48,185 nt of DNA from an uncultured Ruminococcus sp. (GCA_902762615.1 CACWOX010000025.1:1-48185); one strand, 5' to 3'; positions 6,718-13,588 are shown, numbered from the stretch's first letter. Numbers and translations: made by a program. Notes: generated from the letters alone by a model not told the origin.

Positions 6718-8018
6718 TAAAACTGACCTGCCTTCCATGTCTTTCTTCCGGTTTCCGAGGGCGGCTCCGTCTGATTGGCTGTGACGGAATAGCCGTCCTC
6801 AATAATTACGCTGCATTCGTCTCCGGTCGATACGCGGGTAGCAATTGCCTGTAAGCCCTCGCTTTCGAGCCACTCTCCGAAGTCCCGCAGCGTGTCAACA
6901 TCCATCTGCTCCAGCTTGTCCAGAAGTACAAAGCCGCATTCGGGATTCAGCCGGCGGATAATGGCGGTCGATACCCGGAGCTGATCGGAGCCGCTCATGC
7001 AGTCCCATTTATGCCCGTTGTATAGCAGCTCACCGTCTGCCACGGATAAGCCTTCCAGCGGAAGGTCAGCGGAATCAAGCAGCTTTTTTCTGTCGCGCCG
7101 GATAGCTTCGATCTTATCGGTAAGTTCATTGTATTGCTCGGCATACTGCGCCGCTTCTTCCTCTGCCTTTTCCTTGTCGAGATTGGCGCGGACTTTCCGG
7201 TTAATCTCGTCGATGGTACGCAGGCTTTCTTCCAGTTCGGCGGTGGATTCGTCCTGCAAATCCTGCGCAGATTTATTGGCGGCTTCAAGATCGGCGGTGA
7301 GCGTTTCCAGCTTGGCTTTTGCCTCCGCAAGCTCCATTTCAAGTGCCTTTACCTTGCCATACTGCTGATTGTATTCAAGCCGGATTCTGTCGGCATTTTC
7401 GCGCTTGCGCTGGTTCTCACCGTTTCGGGCAAGAATCTCCTGCTGCTGTGCAATCAGTTCCGAAGCCGATACCGGCGCGTCCGGCACACTGTCATAGGCA
7501 ATCATTTCGTCAGCATATTTTTTCTTCCGGTCGCCGATCACGCCGATGGAGTGGCGCTCATTGTAGAGCTTCTGTTCTTCGGAATCCAGTTCCGCGAGCT
7601 TGGCTTCTATGCCGATGATACGGAGAAGGATTTTTGCTTTGTCGGCATTGTTTGCGCTCATGAATCTGGGAAGGTCAAGCGCGAACTGCTCCACAAATTC
7701 ATTGAGAAGCTGCTGTCCGCCTTTCTGCCCCTTCGGGTCGATGACCTTCAATGCGCTGTTCTTGCCTTTGCGCTCCACGATCAGACCGTTGCTCAGCTCG
7801 ATGTGAAGAGCGGGCGGGAGTGCCGAACCTTCGCGCTGTGCCTGTGACGGACGGTATTTTTCGCCGCCCAGCGCCCATGCGATGGAATCCAGTACAGAGG
7901 TTTTCCCCTGTCCGTTCCTGCCTCCGATGACCGTCAATCCGTTGGCAGTCGGTTCGATGCGCACCGCCTTCACCCGCTTGACATTTTCAAATTCCAGTGA
8001 ATTGATTTTCACGCTCAT
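6717..8018 (-). CDS. Phage SMC/RecN-like AAA ATPase
   Basis: A 433-residue ATPase of the ABC/SMC type. The N-terminus has the FENVKRVKAVRIEP strand pattern and Walker A GGRNGQGKTS at about residues 32-41. A central coiled coil (about 195-310) follows, then an ABC-signature-like SGSDQLR, Walker B FVLLDKLEQMD, and a RecF/RecN-like switch TRVS. There is no zinc hook. Such genes commonly stand in phage recombination modules beside a Sak4-like ATPase and a nuclease. Here only the start of the ATPase remains. Loading or processing of DNA ends for recombination is the likely role by family. With its partner broken, activity of the module is doubtful. Confidence 0.75.
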   Translation of the reverse strand: MSVKINSLEFENVKRVKAVRIEPTANGLTVIGGRNGQGKTSVLDSIAWALGGEKYRPSQAQREGSALPPALHIELSNGLIVERKGKNSALKVIDPKGQKGGQQLLNEFVEQFALDLPRFMSANNADKAKILLRIIGIEAKLAELDSEEQKLYNERHSIGVIGDRKKKYADEMIAYDSVPDAPVSASELIAQQQEILARNGENQRKRENADRIRLEYNQQYGKVKALEMELAEAKAKLETLTADLEAANKSAQDLQDESTAELEESLRTIDEINRKVRANLDKEKAEEEAAQYAEQYNELTDKIEAIRRDRKKLLDSADLPLEGLSVADGELLYNGHKWDCMSGSDQLRVSTAIIRRLNPECGFVLLDKLEQMDVDTLRDFGEWLESEGLQAIATRVSTGDECSVIIEDGYSVTANQTEPPSETGRKTWKAGQF

Positions 8019-8072
8019 GTCTTGACTTACCTCCTGATTTGTGTTATCATTTTTTCGTAATTCTTACTTATG

Positions 8073-8112
8073 CCGCTGAGGAAGTGCCACCTTCCAAAGC
8101 GGCTTTTTCTTA
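8073..8112 (+). terminator. Plus-oriented GCCGC hairpin with T-tract
   Basis: GCCGCT...GGAAG pairs with CTTCC..AGCGGC and is followed on the plus strand by TTTTTCTTAT. Its stem resembles the hairpins at 4241 and 4512, but the T-tract faces the other way. No plus-strand gene ends here, so it may block stray plus transcription or be an inverted copy of the same element. Confidence 0.45.
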
Positions 8113-8295
8113 TTTGCTGATGATCAGCTTTTCGTATCCTTTGCAACCGTAGGCAACCGGGATATACACAGCAACGCACTGTTTTACGCCATTGCACGAA
8201 TTGCAAGGCTTATCCCTGTCATGCAGACAATTATCTGTTCCCTGCCAACGGCAACTGGTGCATTTACAGCCTTGGCACCATTTAGACAGCTTCAT
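8110..8295 (-). CDS. Small cysteine-rich phage protein
   Basis: A 61-residue protein from the ATG at 8295, which overlaps the TGA of the upstream gene (ATGA). The frame is open for another 26 codons, but that reading would overlap the neighbour heavily. It contains nine cysteines in a pattern of CxxCxCxxC, then C, CxxC, C and C. This is likely a small zinc-binding fold (KWCQGCKCTSCRW, KPCNSCNG, AYGCKGYE). Its place in the early accessory block suggests a DNA- or protein-binding regulator of host functions, but no family is recognised. Confidence 0.6.
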   Translation of the reverse strand: MKLSKWCQGCKCTSCRWQGTDNCLHDRDKPCNSCNGVKQCVAVYIPVAYGCKGYEKLIISK

Positions 8296-8492
8296 TCTGT
8301 CACTTCCTCTTGTTGCGGTTCTTCCAAAACATAATCCGGCAGCCTTTCCATCACCAGCAAGTCGCACTCCCAATCGGTTTCCTCGCGCCGGAGCTTTGCT
8401 GCCGCTCTGATTTCGGCGAAGTTATTTGACGTGCAGATCAGCTCACCCAGGGGTGTTTCGGCTTCATAAGCGTCGTACAATGCGTATTTCAT
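8292..8492 (-). CDS. Small phage protein with MKYALYDA start
   Basis: A 66-residue acidic protein, MKYALYDAYEAETPLGELI..., with no recognised domain. Its first eight codons are repeated exactly, together with flanking bases, at 9053-9077, where a second copy is truncated. It overlaps the next gene by ATGA. It is part of a run of small early genes transcribed leftward from the divergent promoter near 10.05 kb. Confidence 0.6.
   Translation of the reverse strand: MKYALYDAYEAETPLGELICTSNNFAEIRAAAKLRREETDWECDLLVMERLPDYVLEEPQQEEVTE
8468..8492. repeat. 25-bp direct repeat, copy 1
   Basis: The 25 bases at 8468-8492 are identical to 9053-9077 in the same orientation. In both places they encode the first eight residues (MKYALYDA) of a small minus-strand protein. 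The copies are 585 bases apart and could recombine. Confidence 0.85.
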
Positions 8493-8513
8493 TTGTTTGT
8501 CCTCCTCGTCCTG

Positions 8514-8741
8514 TCAGAATATCTGACGCATCACGTCGTAAATCAACGCTGTGTCGCTGTCACATGTCACATCGGCAACCATTTCGATACCGTTTTCGAA
8601 TACAGCCGTGACGGTATCTTTTTCAGTGTATTCGTCAAGTTCGTCGGTCTTGTATTTCAACGCCACCAGATCACTTGCTTCGTCCGTAGCCTGTAATGCT
8701 TTCAGCAACAGGTCACAGATTCTCTGTTTGTCTTCGTCCAT
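8514..8741 (-). CDS. Small acidic phage protein, unknown
   Basis: A 75-residue protein with the helical start DEDKQRICDLLLKALQATDEASDL and a small beta C-terminal half (TAVFENGIEMVADVTCDSD). It is preceded by GGGAGGCGAAC before the ATG. It has the size and charge of early phage regulators or anti-host proteins. No function is assigned. Confidence 0.5.
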   Translation of the reverse strand: MDEDKQRICDLLLKALQATDEASDLVALKYKTDELDEYTEKDTVTAVFENGIEMVADVTCDSDTALIYDVMRQIF

Positions 8742-8754
8742 TATGTTCGCCTCC

Positions 8755-8913
8755 CTACAGATTGTTTACCCAGTCCATACATTCTTCGATTGAGTCAGCG
8801 TAGTAGCGCGGAGCCCATGAATTAGAGCCGAGGCATTCTTCTACCGAATAATCACGGTTGGTTTCGCTGTACACAATCAAGAATCGCTTTCCGCCTCTGA
8901 TTATTGCTTGCAT
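8755..8913 (-). CDS. Small phage protein of 52 residues
   Basis: A short minus-strand frame starts with ATG at 8913, preceded by AAGGAGATGAAAGT, an excellent ribosome site. The product begins MQAIIRGGKRFLIVYSE and ends SIEECMDWVNNL, a compact alpha/beta pattern. The good ribosome site, the tight packing between neighbours and the biased codon use support it as a real gene. No family is recognised. Confidence 0.55.
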   Translation of the reverse strand: MQAIIRGGKRFLIVYSETNRDYSVEECLGSNSWAPRYYADSIEECMDWVNNL

Positions 8914-8987
8914 ACTTTCATCTCCTTGTAAACTCTCATAGATGTAGATTTATGCGGGCTTGTCCAAAATAAATCCTTGCCACACCG

Positions 8988-9077
8988 TCACTTCTGTGAT
9001 ATAATCCAATTGGGAAGGAGGTGTAGTATCGTATGGATAAAACCCCTACAGCAAGCGTCGTACAATGCGTATTTCAT
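8988..9077 (-). pseudogene. Truncated copy of the MKYALYDA gene
   Basis: It starts with ATG at 9077, coupled by ATGA to the 66-residue Cys-containing gene. The first eight codons equal those of the gene at 8292-8492. Then the sequence changes abruptly to an unrelated 21-residue tail and stops. The break coincides with the end of the 25-bp repeat and with the orphan promoter region, so this is a broken paralogue. Confidence 0.65.
9053..9077. repeat. 25-bp direct repeat, copy 2
   Basis: Identical to 8468-8492. It marks the surviving 5' end of the truncated small gene at 8988-9077. Confidence 0.85.
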
Positions 9078-9274
9078 CCCTTTCTCACCTGCTTTCGTCT
9101 CGGCTCGTAGTCTGAGCAGCTCCACTCGCCGTCCACCTGAATCACTCGGCTCACAACCGTCTTGGTACATATGGTACTGCCGCGCTCCTGCCGGAGTGTG
9201 ACGAAGGGCGAAAGGATGACCGTCCGCGGCTGCTTTGCCATGTTTGCCCATTTACAGAACTTACAGCAGTGCAT
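9074..9274 (-). CDS. Small Cys-containing phage protein
   Basis: A 66-residue protein from the ATG at 9274. The frame is open further upstream, but that would overlap the membrane-protein gene. The start MHCCKFCKWANMAKQ has a CCxxC cluster, with further cysteines in STICTKTV and EWSCSDYEP, so a small metal site is plausible. The start codon lies within the last codons of the upstream gene (14-base overlap), and the stop overlaps the next ATG, so this is a tightly coupled early operon. Function unknown. Confidence 0.55.
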   Translation of the reverse strand: MHCCKFCKWANMAKQPRTVILSPFVTLRQERGSTICTKTVVSRVIQVDGEWSCSDYEPRRKQVRKG

Positions 9275-9509
9275 TGTCCTCACCTTCTTCCTGCTCCGCT
9301 GCTTCCTGTTCCACTGTCTCACGGTACCAGCGCCAGAGATACACCACAAGTCCGGCAGGAATTGAGAGGAAGAGCGGTATCCACAGCCAGTCCGGCGCGG
9401 ATTCTGTCATCCAGTCTCCCAACAGTTCCGCGAGAGCGCACACGCCCAGGAATGCGCTGAGAATGACTAAAATAATGCCCGTTTCTTTCATTGCTTTGCC
9501 TTCTTTCAT
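9261..9509 (-). CDS. Small two-helix membrane protein
   Basis: An 82-residue protein with two clear membrane segments (TGIILVILSAFLGVCALAELL, then LWIPLFLSIPAGLVVYLW) and an acidic C-terminus EQEAAEQEEGED. The first ATG has AAGGA five bases upstream. An ATG six codons later is also possible. A prophage membrane protein in the early region could be an exclusion factor, but nothing in the sequence proves that. Confidence 0.55.
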   Translation of the reverse strand: MKEGKAMKETGIILVILSAFLGVCALAELLGDWMTESAPDWLWIPLFLSIPAGLVVYLWRWYRETVEQEAAEQEEGEDNALL

Positions 9510-9572
9510 GCTTGTCCTTAAAAAAACAAGAAAAATTTAAACGTCCTTTGTTTTGTGTGTGGGTGAAATATT

Positions 9573-9797
9573 TTACATCTTTGCGAGAATCTCCGCGGCT
9601 CTTTCGAGCAGTCCGTTGCAGTAGGCAATGCGCACTTCATCGGGGACGAGGTATGTCACGACGCCCTCGCAGAATTCGCAGATTTTCACATGCGAACCGC
9701 CCGGGCCGATCGGAGCGTTGACGATCACCTTCATCGGCTGATTGCGGTATGAAGGGCGCTTCTTCTTTTTCGGCTGAACCGTTTCCATGATATCCAT
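9573..9797 (-). CDS. Small phage protein with CxxC
   Basis: A 74-residue protein from the ATG at 9797, which follows GGAGGTGATTAT. It starts MDIMETVQPKKKKRPSYRNQ, has the motif KICEFCEG, and ends with a helix LLERAAEILAKM. The basic N-terminus and the single CxxC suggest nucleic acid binding, but the family is unknown. Confidence 0.55.
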   Translation of the reverse strand: MDIMETVQPKKKKRPSYRNQPMKVIVNAPIGPGGSHVKICEFCEGVVTYLVPDEVRIAYCNGLLERAAEILAKM

Positions 9798-9851
9798 ATA
9801 ATCACCTCCCTGCTGTAATGTATGCACTCTGCGGCTTGTACGATTCGCCCG

Positions 9852-10004
9852 TTACGCGGGCTTGTTCATAGACATACCGATAGCCACGCCCTCGAGTTTC
9901 GCCTTCTGGATCTCGCTGAGCTGCTCCAACAGCTTGATGAATGCGATTACATCTTTCACCTGATTATTTGCAGCCATCGCTTCGGGGAGCTGCTTATTTG
10001 CCAT
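9852..10004 (-). CDS. Small phage protein, first gene of the leftward operon
   Basis: A 50-residue protein beginning MANKQLPEAMAANNQ and continuing as one helix (VKDVIAFIKLLEQLSEIQKAKLEG). GAGGTGAT lies upstream of the ATG, and a near-consensus promoter with repressor-type repeats lies before that. As the first gene controlled by the lysogeny switch it may be an antirepressor, Cro-like or accessory protein. It has no visible HTH. Confidence 0.55.
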   Translation of the reverse strand: MANKQLPEAMAANNQVKDVIAFIKLLEQLSEIQKAKLEGVAIGMSMNKPA

Positions 10005-10020
10005 ATGTATCACCTCTCTT

Positions 10021-10126
10021 TCGTTACCTCTGTTACCATTATAATTACCTTAGTTGATTTTGTCAAGATGTTTTTGTAAACTTAGGTAACTTTTTTCTTG
10101 ACATTTCAAATTCTATAAGCTATACT
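10021..10126. promoter_or_regulatory. Divergent promoters and repressor operators of the prophage
   Basis: Minus strand: TTGACA at 10066-10061 and TATAAT at 10043-10038 with a 17-base spacer drive the leftward genes. Plus strand: TTGACA at 10098-10103 and TATACT at 10121-10126, also with a 17-base spacer, drive the repressor. Half-sites GTTACC/GGTAAC occur repeatedly. Two longer matching sites, ATTACCTTAGTT near 10045 and AACTTAGGTAAC near 10079, lie in or next to the promoters and are the best candidate repressor operators. Confidence 0.75.
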
Positions 10127-10148
10127 ATTATCAAAGGGCGGTGATTAT

Positions 10149-10508
10149 ATGACACAAGGCGAAAGAGTAAATCGGCTCCGAACAGAATTAAACCTAACGC
10201 TTGAAAAATTTGGTGAACGGTTAGGTGTAACGAAAACAGCAATTTCTTATGTTGAAAAAGGCAACAGGAATCTGACCGAACAAATGATCAAAGCCATCTG
10301 CCGGGAGTTTAATGTCAATTATGACTGGCTGGTTTACGGCGAGGGTGAAATGTTTTCCGAGCTGCCCAAGACAATACTCGACGAACTGTGCCGTGTATAC
10401 GATCTCGACGAGATTGACCGCAAACTGATTCAGGAATACATAAAGATGAGCAAGGAATCACGACGGGTTTTGAAGGACTACATTATGCGCATTATCTCCG
10501 ACAAATAA
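10149..10508 (+). CDS. XRE-family phage repressor (CI-like)
   Basis: A 119-residue DNA-binding protein. Residues about 5-65 form an XRE helix-turn-helix (GERVNRLRTELNLTLEKFGERLGVTKTAISYVEKGNRNL, in order). A FNVNYDWLVYGEGEMF hinge typical of Firmicutes phage repressors and a helical C-terminal half with DEIDRKLIQEYIKM, probably for oligomerisation, follow. There is no S24 peptidase domain, so induction cannot be by simple RecA-mediated self-cleavage. It is transcribed away from the early operon, and the GTTACC-type repeats between the two are its likely operators. GGGCGGTGATT precedes the ATG. Confidence 0.8.
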   Translation: MTQGERVNRLRTELNLTLEKFGERLGVTKTAISYVEKGNRNLTEQMIKAICREFNVNYDWLVYGEGEMFSELPKTILDELCRVYDLDEIDRKLIQEYIKMSKESRRVLKDYIMRIISDK

Positions 10509-10538
10509 AAAAAGAAGTTCCCGTATTTCGACGAGAAC
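10505..10538 (-). terminator. Terminator of the 43-residue gene
   Basis: On the minus strand, GTTCTCGT pairs with ACGGGAAC around CGAAAT and is followed by TTCTTTTTTTATTT. It ends leftward transcription of the gene at 10568-10699 before it reaches the convergent repressor gene. Confidence 0.7.
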
Positions 10539-10567
10539 CTCCTGCGCGTGTGGTTATGTGCTGCCGT

Positions 10568-10699
10568 TCATCCGTAAATGTAAATGCACTTAATCAATTC
10601 ATAAATGCGTGCGAGCTGCTTTTTGGAGAGCTTCAGCAGCAGATCATTGATTTTGCTCAGCAGTATCTTTTTTTCTTCCTTATTACGATTTCCTTTCAT
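10568..10699 (-). CDS. 43-residue basic helical protein beside the repressor
   Basis: From the ATG at 10699 (AAAGGGGAA upstream) the product is MKGNRNKEEKKILLSKINDL followed by a helix LLKLSKKQLARIYELIKCIYI. The helix with xxLxxIYxLIK resembles very small proteins often seen near phage repressor or integrase genes, whose role I do not know. It has its own consensus promoter and its own terminator, so it is a monocistronic unit convergent with the repressor and probably expressed in the lysogen. Confidence 0.6.
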   Translation of the reverse strand: MKGNRNKEEKKILLSKINDLLLKLSKKQLARIYELIKCIYIYG

Positions 10700-10732
10700 T
10701 TTAAAAATTCCCCTTTCGGTCTTTTTGAATAT

Positions 10733-10761
10733 ATTATAATTCTCAAAAGCGCGATTGTCAA
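10733..10761 (-). promoter_or_regulatory. Strong promoter for the 43-residue gene
   Basis: On the minus strand, TTGACA (10761-10756) and TATAAT (10738-10733) are separated by exactly 17 bases, followed by the ATG about 35 bases downstream. Confidence 0.7.
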
Positions 10762-10805
10762 GCATAAAATATATTATTTTATCGCAGAAAGTAGATTGAT
10801 ACATA

Positions 10806-11537
10806 ATGTTTGGTAAGAAGAAACCGTCGTTGCTTCCACCGTCACAGCCGGAAAAAACACGCCACGAATACACGCTGGAATATGCCCAGATTGATATTCA
10901 CCGGATTGTTTTGGAAATAGACCATTGCAACCAAATAGCGCTTACTGAAGCCGACACATGCAACAAATTTATTCTTCCCTTCTTCCGCGCTTTCGGTTGG
11001 GATCCTTTCAGCACAGTATGGCGCTCACAGTTTCCTATTAACAACACCCGCAGACATGTCGATTACGCCTTTTCCAAGAACGGTCACGGCTGGGCTTTTA
11101 TCGAAGCCAAAAAGATTAACTTCAAAAACATCGACCGGAACAAAAATTTCATCAAACAGATTACCGGCTACTTCAATGCCGACCCGCACGCGCACCTGAT
11201 CATTTTGACCAACGGGGAGGAATACTGTTTTTATTCCTACGGTGAAAGCACCGAGATCAGCACCACACCGTTTATCAGATTCAATATCCGCAGCATCGAC
11301 GTCACCGCAAACGCAAGGTTTCTGGGGCGTCTGTTCCGCAATCAATTCAACATCGGCGACTGGCCGAAATATGCCGAGATGAGCCGCGCCCTCGCGGAGA
11401 TTCGCCATTCCCTGCGCAATGCTCCCGACAGCCTGACCAAGCAGCATTTAATTGAAAAATCCTTCGCCCTGCTCTATCCGGAATACCAGGAGCCGGAGCG
11501 GAAGGAGCTTATCGAGTTTTTCACACTGTACAGTTAA
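10806..11537 (+). CDS. Stand-alone type I restriction HsdR-N-like nuclease
   Basis: A 243-residue protein resembling the N-terminal nuclease domain of type I restriction R subunits (HSDR_N) without the helicase part. The PD-(D/E)xK-type core is visible as HVDYAFSKNG, then WAFIEAKK (D and ExK), with a Gln-containing helix FIKQITGYF behind it, as in this family. A C-terminal helical extension ends ALLYPEYQEPERKELIEFF. It lies between repressor and integrase, the usual place for lysogenic-conversion genes. A role in phage exclusion is inferred from that. No methylase or specificity subunit is nearby, so it is not a full restriction system. Confidence 0.7.
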   Translation: MFGKKKPSLLPPSQPEKTRHEYTLEYAQIDIHRIVLEIDHCNQIALTEADTCNKFILPFFRAFGWDPFSTVWRSQFPINNTRRHVDYAFSKNGHGWAFIEAKKINFKNIDRNKNFIKQITGYFNADPHAHLIILTNGEEYCFYSYGESTEISTTPFIRFNIRSIDVTANARFLGRLFRNQFNIGDWPKYAEMSRALAEIRHSLRNAPDSLTKQHLIEKSFALLYPEYQEPERKELIEFFTLYS

Positions 11538-11559
11538 TATTGTTTAAAATCAGGCAAAT

Positions 11560-11603
11560 AAAAAAATCCTCTATCTGCCCATCGCCAAACAGTCAGATAG
11601 AGG
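11560..11603 (-). terminator. Perfect hairpin with U-tract facing left
   Basis: CCTCTATCTG at 11568-11577 and CAGATAGAGG at 11594-11603 form a 10-bp stem. On the minus strand it is followed by a run of seven T. It lies between the nuclease and integrase genes and probably stops antisense transcription. Confidence 0.65.
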
Positions 11604-11704
11604 AAATTTCAAAAACAACTTGCACCAAGGGTGAAGTCTATTCTTATGATAGCATAAATCTCCCTCGGTGTCAAATATTTATTTTCCGAGGAAGGTGTTT
11701 TATT

Positions 11705-13126
11705 TTGAACAGCATGAAAACCGCCGCAGCATACATTCGCGTATCGACTGACGATCAGATCGAGTATTCTCCCGACAGTCAGCTCAAGGCGCTGCGGGAT
11801 TACGCCAAGCGCAACGACATGATTCTGCCGGAAGAATTCATCTATATCGACGAGGGAATTTCCGGGCGCACCACATCCAAGCGCCCTGCCTTCAACCGCA
11901 TGATCGGCACCGCGAAAACGAAGCCCAAGCCCTTTGACGTGATCCTGCTGTGGAAATTCAGCCGCTTCGCCCGCAACCGTGAGGACGCCATTGTCTACAA
12001 ATCCATGCTCCGCAAGCAACTGGGAATTGAAGTGATTTCTGTATCTGAAAATATCGGCGACGACAAAATGTCGGTGCTCATTGAAGCCATGATCGAGGCG
12101 ATGGACGAATATTATTCCATCAACCTTGCGGAGGAAGTCAAGCGCGGTATGATCGAGAAGGTTTCCCGCGGCGAGCCGGTTTCCATTCCGGCATTCGGCT
12201 ACGACATCAAAGAAAAGAATTATGTTCCCAATCCCGAGACAGCGCCGATTGTGGCAAGCATATTCAGCGATTATCTGAACGGCAGCGGAACGCGCGAGAT
12301 CGCCCAAAAGCTCAACGCCCTCGACATACGCACATCACGCGGGGGACTGTGGGAGAACCGCACGGTGGAATACATTCTGCGCAACCCGGTGTATATCGGA
12401 AAGATACGCTGGAATCCTGCCGGACGTACCCGCAGGAATTACGACCAGTCCTCCATCATGCTCATTGACGGACACCACGAGCCGATCATTGAGGAATCGA
12501 CCTTCAACGCCGCTAATGAGAAGCTCGACGAAATCAAGGCGCTTTATGGCAAATCCACTGCCAAACAGAATCACCCGTCCGAGCCGTTCATGCTTTACGG
12601 TCTGGTGCAGTGCAGCAATTGCGGCGCAACGCTCACACGCTCCGCAAAGGACTCCGTGCAGTGCTACAAATACGCCCACGGCAAGTGCAGCGTCTCCCAC
12701 CACATCAGCATTAAAAAACTCAATGATCTGGTGTTGGAATCGCTGGAAGGCACACTCCGGGGAACCATTCCGCCCCTCTATTCCGAAAGGGTATATCAGA
12801 TCGAGGACCCGGCGATTCAGTCCGCGAATCTGCTGGCAGCGGAAAAACGCAAGCTGGAACGCGTCAAGCAGGCATATGAAGCCGGCATAGACACGCTGGA
12901 GGAATACCGCGAAAACAAGCGCAAAATCACCGGGCGGATAAAGCAGCTCGAAGCCGAACAGCCAAAACCGAAACTGCGCAAGCCGCTTCAGGAGCACCTT
13001 GACATGCTTCCGAAGCTGCGTGACCCTGACCTGACCACCGAAGAGAAGAACATACTCCTGCGCACAGTTATCTCCCATGTCGTCTTCAACCGGGCAAGCT
13101 GCACGGTCGATATTTTTTTAAGGTGA
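11705..13126 (+). CDS. Large serine recombinase (phage integrase)
   Basis: A 473-residue site-specific recombinase. A TTG start at 11705 is chosen because GAGGAAGGTG lies seven bases upstream. The ATG at 11714 is the alternative. The resolvase domain begins AAYIRVSTDDQ, with Ser of VST as the expected nucleophile, and includes LLWKFSRFARN. The Recombinase domain follows (about 150-290, with SRGGLWENRTVEYILRNPVY). Next is a zinc ribbon with CSNCG and later CYKYAHGKC, then a coiled-coil region (LLAAEKRKLERVKQAYEAG). It is the last gene of the prophage and ends 15-25 bases from the junction with cotJC, so it is the enzyme that integrated, and could excise, this element. Confidence 0.9.
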   Translation: MNSMKTAAAYIRVSTDDQIEYSPDSQLKALRDYAKRNDMILPEEFIYIDEGISGRTTSKRPAFNRMIGTAKTKPKPFDVILLWKFSRFARNREDAIVYKSMLRKQLGIEVISVSENIGDDKMSVLIEAMIEAMDEYYSINLAEEVKRGMIEKVSRGEPVSIPAFGYDIKEKNYVPNPETAPIVASIFSDYLNGSGTREIAQKLNALDIRTSRGGLWENRTVEYILRNPVYIGKIRWNPAGRTRRNYDQSSIMLIDGHHEPIIEESTFNAANEKLDEIKALYGKSTAKQNHPSEPFMLYGLVQCSNCGATLTRSAKDSVQCYKYAHGKCSVSHHISIKKLNDLVLESLEGTLRGTIPPLYSERVYQIEDPAIQSANLLAAEKRKLERVKQAYEAGIDTLEEYRENKRKITGRIKQLEAEQPKPKLRKPLQEHLDMLPKLRDPDLTTEEKNILLRTVISHVVFNRASCTVDIFLR

Positions 13127-13241
13127 AATCATAACTTTTGCAGTATGTACCTCCGTACTGCGATATGATCATCTGGGCGAGCTTGGGATTGGGATTTTTA
13201 ATGTTGACGGGATACTGCAATTTCTTCTCATAGCTCCACAT
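13086..13241 (-). pseudogene. cotJC: cotJC 5' fragment, interrupted by prophage
   Basis: CotJC is a manganese-catalase-like spore-coat protein of about 190 residues. Here the ATG at 13241 overlaps the cotJB stop (TAATG), and the first 31 codons are normal: MWSYEKKLQYPVNIKNPNPK, then LAQMIISQYGG. After 13150 the frame enters prophage DNA and stops at 13086 with an unrelated tail. The C-terminal part with the metal ligands must lie beyond the other prophage end. Because the host part is in frame and undamaged, precise excision would be expected to restore the gene. Confidence 0.85.
13140..13161. other. Prophage-host junction (attR-type site) inside cotJC
   Basis: GCAGTA at 13140-13145 and TACTGC at 13156-13161 form an inverted repeat (8 of 10 positions symmetric) centred on CC/GG at 13150-13151. 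The cotJC reading matches the family up to SQYGG, whose last glycine codon holds this GG, and diverges directly after it. Large serine integrases exchange DNA at such central dinucleotides. The matching left end is outside the window. Confidence 0.65.
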
Positions 13242-13588
13242 TATCTCCACGCTCCTTTCCTGTTTTTGGCGGCGCCTGCGTTCCTTGCTCCCATGGAAGG
13301 GGTGAAGCAGCCGCAGCCGCCGGTCTGGGAGGAATATTCCCACGGCCACGGGTCGTCGATCCAGCACCAGTGCTTCATGTTCGCCTTGGGATTGCTGAGT
13401 GGACCGTATTTGCACTCGTATTCGTCCTTGAGCTTCATCGCGTTGGCGCGGTGCATATTGAGCGCCTGCATTGCCTCGACGCAGTTCGGGTGTGTATCGA
13501 GGAACAGCATCAGCTCATACTGCGCGAATTTGCACGCCGAGAGCTTCATGAGCAGCTTCTTTCTGTCGTCCATTGCGTATGCGTTCAT
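13241..13588 (-). CDS. cotJB: Spore coat protein CotJB
   Basis: A 115-residue protein from the ATG at 13588, which overlaps the TGA of cotJA (ATGA). The family core is clear: KLLMKLSACKFAQYELMLFL, DTHPNCVEAMQAL, YGPLSNPKANMKHWCWIDDP and WPWEYS. The usual family length is about 85-95 residues, and this copy has an extra C-terminal Gly/Ala/basic tail of about 28 residues after WPWEYS. CotJB belongs to the inner spore-coat cotJABC operon expressed in the mother cell. It ends at TAATG with cotJC, showing coupled translation of the now interrupted gene. Confidence 0.85.
   Translation of the reverse strand: MNAYAMDDRKKLLMKLSACKFAQYELMLFLDTHPNCVEAMQALNMHRANAMKLKDEYECKYGPLSNPKANMKHWCWIDDPWPWEYSSQTGGCGCFTPSMGARNAGAAKNRKGAWR

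Larger units (their letters stand above)
8977..9110 (+). promoter_or_regulatory. Orphan plus-strand promoter, ribosome site and short frame
   Basis: TTGCCA at 8977 and TATAAT at 9000 are spaced by 17 bases. GGAAGGAGG and an ATG at 9033 follow. The resulting frame has only 25 codons before TAG at 9108-9110. It points against all surrounding genes and runs into the 25-bp repeat. It looks like the start of a foreign gene cut off by a rearrangement. Confidence 0.55.

Noticed and set aside
11620-11680. Second attachment site upstream of the integrase (CACCAAGGG...CCCTCGGTG)
   Set aside because: A 9-bp imperfect inverted repeat is there, but the host-gene break at 13150 explains the junction better. 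It may be a regulatory dyad for the integrase.
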